From Neckera pumila (taxonomy: Eukaryota > Streptophyta > Bryopsida > Hypnales > Neckeraceae), in contig OZ018409.1 in assembly GCA_963969595.1 (NCBI GenBank), positions 32,873,282 to 32,937,281 on the forward strand: a stretch of DNA of 64,000 nt, given 5' to 3'. The position numbers and the translations under genes are program-made. The notes beneath the pieces are model-generated. The model was not told where the DNA came from. It ran no database searches and was given only the letters and a program-made list of their open reading frames with translations. Below, piece by piece: positions 57,380 through 64,000 of the stretch (position 1 is the stretch's first letter; each line of letters starts with the position of its first letter).

Positions 57380-57602
57380 TTAACCTTGAAGTGTTCCGAC
57401 ATCCATATTTTGGACAATGAACAAAGGACTTTGAAGCACTGTTTCATCCAGCTAACTTCTCATTCATCCAATGTAATACTTGAATCTAGAAAAAGACAAC
57501 CTTCCTCAATGACCAAATTCATGAAAATCTTGTAAATGGTATTTCTGTACAAAGATATAAGCAAAAATGTGCAAAAGGATTGAGACGAGTTTTAGGGGTT
57601 AA
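57380..57602 (+). mobile_element. Short TTAACCCC-ended element, copy 2
   Basis: It starts TTAACCTTGAAGTGTTCC and ends GTTTTAGGGGTTAA. It aligns over its whole length with 5041-5270. It begins 69 bp after the end of F6, and its right end directly abuts the G+C-rich leader region of the kinesin gene. Confidence 0.75.
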
Positions 57603-58327
57603 GGGTTAAGGGTCTCGTGCTCGTGCTCTGTTCGTAATGCCCGGGCTGCCCGACCCGCCCAGCGCGTTTTCAAACCGCGGCTGACCCGTACACGGAGGCG
57701 CCAAGAGTTCCGTTCCGTTCCAGTGTCAGAGCCATGTCCAGACGGAATTCGAATTCCTCCGGCACCACCATTTCGGAGCTGGTGCCAACGGTAACCAGGA
57801 AGACCAATTTTGCCGCTGCGGATTCGATTCGTTCTGCTTCTGGTCTTTGCGACTTGCAGCTTCTTCTGGCTCTCGTTTTTTGAGCCTTGGTTGCCTCCGT
57901 TTTCAGCTTCTTCTTAACTTCTTCATTAACTTAGTTTTGGAGACGATCGATTAGAGGTTGCGAATTTTTTTTCCGTCGTTAGGACATTTTTGATCCCGGA
58001 GTTGCGGCTACGAAGCCAATGTGTGATGGTGCTCAAGGAAGAGAAGAACACCGTAGGGGGAAGGATCCACGGATCATAACTCCGTGTTGTAGTTTTTCTG
58101 GCCTTTAATTCAGCGTTGTAAGTTAGCCTGGTTTGCTACTACTGCCCCTGGATCCTTCCGAAATCAGTGTTGGCTAAGTGAAGAGTTTCCGTTTCCGTTT
58201 CCGATCCCGTTTCTTGATTTGTTCAAGAATCTTCCGATGCCACCTAGAAGCAGTGTTTGGGATTCGAACGTTCAGATCGATACGGAGTTGGACGGCTTGA
58301 GCAGGGTGTAAATTAGGAGAGAGGCCT
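57603..58327 (+). promoter_or_regulatory. Promoter and 5' leader of the kinesin-4 gene, with a 49-codon upstream reading frame
   Basis: The segment is G+C-rich from its first base after the repeat. An upstream frame from 57734 to 57883 (MSRRNSNSSGT..., 49 residues and stop) lies about 445 bp before the kinesin ATG and is not in frame with a continuous extension. It could regulate translation if transcribed, or lie upstream of the start site. TATA-like and transcription start positions cannot be fixed from sequence alone. Confidence 0.45.
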
Positions 58328-61300
58328 ATGGGGGTGGAGAATCGAGGGGGCCTGGAAGGGCCGACCCTTGCAGAGGCGGAGGGCAATTCGGCTGTGGCAG
58401 AGAAAGAATTGACGCAGGCTGTTCAAGTGGCTTTGAACATCAGGCCCCTGATTGCGTTGGAGCGTGCGCAGGGCTGTAAAGATTGTATTTCGGTTGTGCC
58501 TGGTGAACCGCAGGTGAGTTGCTTTTTTTTTGTTGTGAATCCTGTTCACCTCGTTTTGGTTTCTTTCTTTGAGTAACTGAGGACTTCTTTGCCTTCCAGC
58601 CCTTGACCAGATCATTGGGCAATGTGGTTGTGAAATTCGTTGCATATTTTATTCTTGCACGCGATCATGTGGTAATGGCACGGAAAAGATAATAGTTACA
58701 TTGTTCTCTCTGTAGGTTCAACTTGGCAGCCATTCATTTACGTTTGATCAAGTTTTCGGCAGCTCTGCCGCACCTCTGGCCGGAGTTTTTGACAAATGCG
58801 TGAAATCTCTTGTGGAGGGTTTGTTTCATGGGTACAATGCGACTGTATTGGCATACGGTCAGGTGTGAACTCGACTTTCCTCGTCATCTGTGGCTAAGGA
58901 AGACTTATTGCCCTTGTAATATTAACTCTTTTTGTATATCAATGCCCTAAGGCAACGTAATAGAGGGGGAGACCTCTCTGTTTTGAGCTCTAACGGTAGA
59001 GTCCAGAGCGAAGCCCGGCTAACTGATGGTCGTTGGTTATTTTCACAGACCGGGTCAGGGAAAACCTTCACTATGGGCACTGGATACACTGTGGGAGGCA
59101 GCACCCATGGAGTTATCCCTCAGGTGATGGAGTTCATCTTCAGGCGAATCGGAACCCTTAAGAAAAAAGCCGACTTCCAGATCAGAGTTTCGTTCATTGA
59201 GGTGTGTGTTTTTGCTAGGTCGGTCAATCATAATAATCGAAACGATCTGCTATATATTTAAATTGGCAACCTTCGGTCACCGAGTTGAAGCTGGATATCT
59301 AGATAGCAATCGGGTCACTTTCTGATTGAATTGGCACGTTTTAGGGATTTCAGTGTAGTGTCTGGTGTCGCATTTCGAAATTGTTACTTTAGGATCGTGG
59401 AGGCATGCATTTAAATACTTCTATCGTATCAAATTGGAAGTTGCATGAGAAAGGGTAAAAGAAACCTTTCAGTAATTTCATAATAGACTGACTGTTTGAT
59501 CATCGTAATGAGCATTTTAAGATTTTTTGTATAATCTGCAGATTTTAAAGGAGGAAGTTCATGATTTGCTTGATCCGAATCCTCCCGCATCAGAGGCTAC
59601 TTTTGGAGGAGGACCGAAGACGACGACCATTGGTAAACCTCCAATTCAAATTCGAGAGACCTCCAACGGAGGCATAACGCTGGCAGGTGTAACAGAAACT
59701 GACGTGAAATCTCTCGAGGAAATGGCCGCTTGCTTGGAGCAAGGCTCCCTGTGTCGGGCCACTGGAAGCACCAACATGAATTCCCAATCCAGGTGCCGCA
59801 TTCTCAAAAAGTGACTACTTTCAGATTGAGTTTATGGATTAGATGTGCTGTTATTAGAATTGCATCAAATTGTTATAGCTTGCTGGTTAAGTTTTAGTTG
59901 AAGTTTAGGTCCCACTCACCTTATAACCTAATACTATGCTCTTAATTTCCTGGACTTCTACAATCTTCTAAGGGCATTTACAGTTGATGACATAGACCAA
60001 TTCTTTGCAGCTTAGAATTTCCACATTGCGATCGCTTCGAAATATGTTTATAACATTTCCTCTTGCATACAGTCGATCGCATGCGATATTCACCATCACG
60101 GTTGAGCAGCGTCGTAAGTGGGATATTGGTCCTGACGGTAATAACCCACTTCTGGAAGATGCCAATGAGGACTACTTGTGTGCGAAGCTACATTTGGTAG
60201 ATTTGGCTGGATCAGAGAGAGCGAAACGAACTGGAGCTGATGGTCTTCGATTCAAAGAAGGTGACTCAACGTACTTGGTGGAATAGCTGATCTCTGCTGG
60301 TCAAATTTGAGCACCTCAGACTGTAGATATAGGATAAGCAATGTGTCGGTGTCATTTTGGTATGGCTACTGTTTCTACGATAAATTTAAGACTATTGCCT
60401 CATCTCTGGAGAAGTTTATGTGACTCTCTAACCAGGAGATACACGGACCCTAGGGTTGTCCAGAACGGCACTTCATCTATGTACGATTCCACTGTCTGTT
60501 GCAGGTGTACATATTAACAAGGGACTTCTGGCACTTGGCAACGTCATCAGTGCATTAGGGGATGACAAAAAGCGGAAGGAGGGAGGTCATGTTCCCTACA
60601 GAGACAGCAAACTCACAAGACTCTTGCAGGCAAACCTTCACCTCCTTAGCTGGGATTGAAGGTCACAATTTCTGTGCAAGCGATCATAATTAAAGTAATC
60701 CATTGGAAATCTGAATTTTGACGGTGATTTTGTTTCAACAGGATTCTCTGGGAGGAAATAGCAGCACTGTGATGATAGGTAACCTCTCTGACCAAGTGAA
60801 TAGTTAGTCGAAATTCCTGTTTTCGTCAAAGCTTGTGGGTGCTTATTCCAGTCAATTTTGGCGATATGCAGCTTGTGTAAGTCCAGCCGACTCAAATGCT
60901 GAAGAGACATTGAATACCCTGAAATACGCGAATCGTGCACGTAACATCCAAAACAAACCTACGGTGAGAAAGACATCCCGTAATTGCATCTTCTGCTATT
61001 CAATGTTTCAAGACCTGAAACGGAGGGTATTAGTTCTTAAACAGTATGGGCTTGTGTCCTCTAATTTGATCGACAAATCATGCTTTCAACCTCAGGAAGC
61101 GTGTATGCGCGGAAGGAGTTCTCGGCAGCCTGACTACTCTTTCTTCTGTAGCAAATATGACATTAGTACCAAATTATTTATTTACTTTGCTTGTTGATAA
61201 AAATATGCTTCAAGGATTGACTGATGTTTGAATCAGATCAATCGAGATCCCATGGCTGCTGAAATGCAGCGACTACGACAGCAGTTAGAGATGGCCCACG

Positions 61301-64000
61301 CAGAACTCATCTGTGCCAGGGCCGGAGGACCATCGACTAGCGACGTTCAGGTAATCTTTTGATGTCTTCAACATTCACCTTCTGCCTTCTCTCAGCCTTC
61401 TCTTAGCGCGAACCTCCCACCTTCTCTTCACGAACCCCTCACCCTCTCTCTGCCTCTTGCTGAATGTGACCAATACATCGAGCTCACGGATATTTCCTCA
61501 AGTGCATGTTCTTGTATTTCACTGAAACCAGTGACATTTTTTTCAGATGTTCAACCAGAAAATTGCATGGTTGGAAGCCAGCAATATAGACCTTCGTCGC
61601 GAGCTGGATGAGGCTCAAGAGCGGATTGTCTCATGTCAACGTTCTGCTACAGAATCTCGAGTAAGCTTCAATTTTTCCTGTGAATCTGGACGCTTGCATC
61701 CAATTTGTAGATTTACGTCTAAGCCTTGCACTTGACTATGTAGGTTGAGCGAGATAAGTTAATGATGAAGCTTGATCTGCTGCGGTCTGGGAAGACGTTT
61801 GAGGAGCTGGAGGAAGACTCGAGTAGTGAGGTACCATGAATCGGCACTTAACTGTCGTGTTTCATTTTAGAAATGTTTTTCCAGGAAGATAATTTGCTTC
61901 TAATTTTAATGCTATCTATTCGCTGTTCAGACCGAAGACTTGTTGAAGGAGTATAGAGATAGAGTTCAGGAGTTAGAGGCTGAGGTGCTACATCTTCGTC
62001 AAGCGAAGGCTCGCTCTGGAACTGCCGTTAGGCCACATTATTCTCTATCTTCTCAGGTTGACAAAGCCATTGAATCTGGAGCAATTCTTCGAATTCCTGG
62101 AGCTGGAGATATCTTGTCTCCTGGTGCGGGCCTACTTCCCAACCTTGTCTATTTGATGGTGGCTGGGCATGTTGGTATCTGCCGAATTGGGCGATGCACT
62201 GAATACTCACACGAAAGACCTTTTAGCATATTTATGCCTTCGCAACTCATCTTTGTCTAGACTAGTCTTCTTGTGCTGACATGTTTCAAGCATGGTCACT
62301 TTCAGGTGAAGTAAATGGAGAGGAAGAGGCAGATGTTGTTGCCAAAGAGTTGGAATACACGTCACTTCAAGAGGGTTTAGACAAACAATTGCAAGACTTG
62401 AATATGCAACTGGAGCAGAAAGAGGTAGAATTTTAGTGTTTCAATTTTAGTGAATTCTAATGGAAATAAATGTTGGCTGATATCAATTGATTGCTAATGG
62501 TGGGGTTCTTTCTCCACTTTTATTTAGGTCATATTTGCTGTATGAGCTTACTCTCCCTGACTGGACGCTACAGGTTGATAACTTGAGATCTGCGTTGTGC
62601 AGGCGGAGATGAAATCTTTTGTACGAACTGATGCGGTAGTCTTAAAACAGCACTTCGAGAAGAAGCTGATCGAACTGGAGGATGAGAAAAAACATTTGCA
62701 GGTAATTTACGTTTCCTCACTCTGGGTCTCTCCGTATTTAAAAAGGGACAAGTGTAGAAGAAATACGACTAGCATCTTGTACATCAGATAACAGCGGAAA
62801 TAAATATGTGCGTTTCGCAGAAGGAAAGAGACAAGTTGCTGGCAGATCTTGAGAATCTCTCCCACGTTTCTGACGAGAATACGTTGAAATCGCAAGAACT
62901 GCACACCCAGAAATTATCTCAGCTCGAATCTCAGGTAATTTTAGTATTACGCTTAGTACCGGCTCTGCTTTGTAAATTTTTTCTCCTGCTAGTATCTTCA
63001 CTTGTTATTAATTACACGGCTTTTCCTGTCAAACCAGATTGTTGAATTGAAAAAGAAGCAGGAGAATCAGGCTCAACTTCTTCGTCACAAGCAGCGCAGC
63101 GATGAGGCCGCTAAACGTCTGCAAGATGAAATTATGCGCATGAAGACCCAAAAGGTTTGCGAATTCTGCGATTCGTTTGTTTTACACTTTCGCTTTCTCG
63201 AAATTTCCCGCACGTCTATTGCTGGCTTAGCACTGGTATATGTACGAGTACTGACATTTTATCTGTGGCTGACTGCTGCTCTTCATTAGGTTCAAATTCA
63301 GCAGAAGATGAAGCAAGAATCTGAGCAATTTCGACTCTGGAAAGCATCTAGAGAAAAGGAGGTTCTTCAGGTTAATGTCCTAACACTAGATAAAGCTGAC
63401 ATTCTGATAGCAGTTTCTCACGATTTCTCCTTTTTAAGTTGACAATATTGCAGTCGGGACTCACAATTGCGTTCGGACACTAACAGCTGAAGAAGGAAGG
63501 ACGTCGTAATGTTTACGAGTTGCATAAAATACAAGCACTTCATCTGCGACAGAAAATGGTGAGTGCATCAGGATTGGAAAATTGCAATCCATGCATGTGT
63601 AATGGGAAATGGTGCAGTTTTCTGGAATTTGAGTACTCCAAGTAGATTTGACGACTGTTACAATCTCTTGCAGGTTCTTCAACGAAAGACAGAAGAGGCT
63701 GCATCGGCAATGCGTCGCTTGAAGGAGCTACAAGAAGCAAGGAAGTCCTCCCGGGATACTGCGCCCAACGGTAATCCTTTGACTCGAGTTTGTTTATTGC
63801 TTGGAAGCACCTGGACTTATTTAGCTGGCATCGTAGCTCTCATTTGTTTGTCTCTAACTCTTCTTCTGGACTTTGCAGGTACTCTACTCCTTGGCGGTCC
63901 TTCGGCACAGGTTCTATTCTCATCCTACTGAATTTAAGTGGTGAATTTAAGTGGTCTCTGCTTGCTCTGTTACTGTTAACAGTGGCTTTGAAATGACTCA
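58328..64000 (+). CDS. FRA1: Kinesin-4 motor protein, FRA1-like (3' end outside window)
   Basis: Twenty exons are visible: 58328-58513, 58716-58862, 59049-59201, 59542-59792, 60073-60260, 60505-60629, 60742-60778, 60872-60963, 61237-61350, 61547-61660, 61744-61830, 61931-62123, 62306-62424, 62603-62701, 62821-62934, 63038-63154, 63290-63370, 63487-63558, 63674-63770, 63879-63910. They give the first 806 residues. The N-terminal motor (about 25-393) has P-loop GQTGSGKT (110-117), switch [15 protein letters not shown], switch [14 protein letters not shown] and neck-proximal [17 protein letters not shown]. Long coiled coils follow. Alignment with plant FRA1/KIN-4 is collinear through KQHFEKK and [10 protein letters not shown]. 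The family moves on cortical microtubules and supports cell-wall deposition. The canonical GGNSRT reads GGNSST here. Intron 6 needs a GC donor (CAG|GCAAAC). The last exon border is tentative. Confidence 0.92.

Noticed and set aside
1..64000. tRNA, rRNA, CRISPR, integron or prokaryotic operon signals
   Set aside because: I looked for T-loop-like GGTTCRANYCC boxes, rRNA cores and evenly spaced repeat arrays with unique spacers. None was found, and the intron-rich genes make the DNA eukaryotic nuclear.

Overview
The window is nuclear DNA from a land plant. It has seven convincing genes, all with plant-specific relatives: a chloroplast sensor kinase, a FRA1-type kinesin-4, a plant-style gamma-tubulin complex protein 6, a DExH18/SUV3 organellar helicase, a mitochondrial succinate-fumarate carrier, a plant IQ/BAG plus penta-EF-hand protein, and a small poly-Q protein. 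Six of the seven contain spliceosomal introns, mostly GT-AG and about 80-900 bp. Coding exons and 5' leaders are clearly richer in G+C than the very AT-rich intergenic DNA. A bryophyte or other non-seed plant fits this gene spacing and intron size, but that is inference; no organelle, ribosomal or species-diagnostic marker is present.

Layout. 1-2650: AT-rich intergenic DNA with a 200-bp tandem duplication. 2700-8205 (+): leader and four coding exons of an IQ-BAG-penta-EF-hand fusion protein. 8206-9910: a small poly-Q gene (-) lying between tandem duplications on both sides. 9910-19280: AT-rich repeat field with TTAACCCC-ended elements and one uncharacterised 222-codon reading frame. 19284-25162 (-): 11-exon SUV3/DExH18 helicase. 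26931-28641 (-): two-exon succinate-fumarate carrier. 28700-33400: repeats and a near-perfect foldback. 33459-42836 (+): 18-exon GCP6. 42837-44810: repeats. 45420-49044 (+): nine-exon chloroplast sensor kinase. 49045-57602: a dense repeat nest containing a decayed or intron-split TPD1-like secreted peptide gene. 58328-end (+): kinesin-4, with 20 coding exons visible and the 3' end outside the window.

I reconstructed every multi-exon gene from splice signals plus reading phase. The summed exon lengths are divisible by three in every case: 381, 929, 315, 1466 and 584 residues, and 806 residues so far for the kinesin. Three introns need a GC rather than GT donor. The genes are neighbours rather than a pathway. 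GCP6 (microtubule nucleation) and the FRA1-like kinesin (cortical microtubule motor) share the microtubule array. DExH18 and the carrier both act in mitochondria, and the sensor kinase acts in plastids.

Most of the non-genic DNA is explained by one superfamily of non-coding elements bounded by TTAACCCC...GGGGTTAA (size classes near 225, 540, 940 and 980 bp). A second family of about 310 bp with CATTAGATGA termini has inserted into it; two occupied copies and one empty copy of the host element are present here. The most unusual protein is the IQ-BAG-PEF fusion. Its last intron is built of tandem copies of its own 3' splice site.
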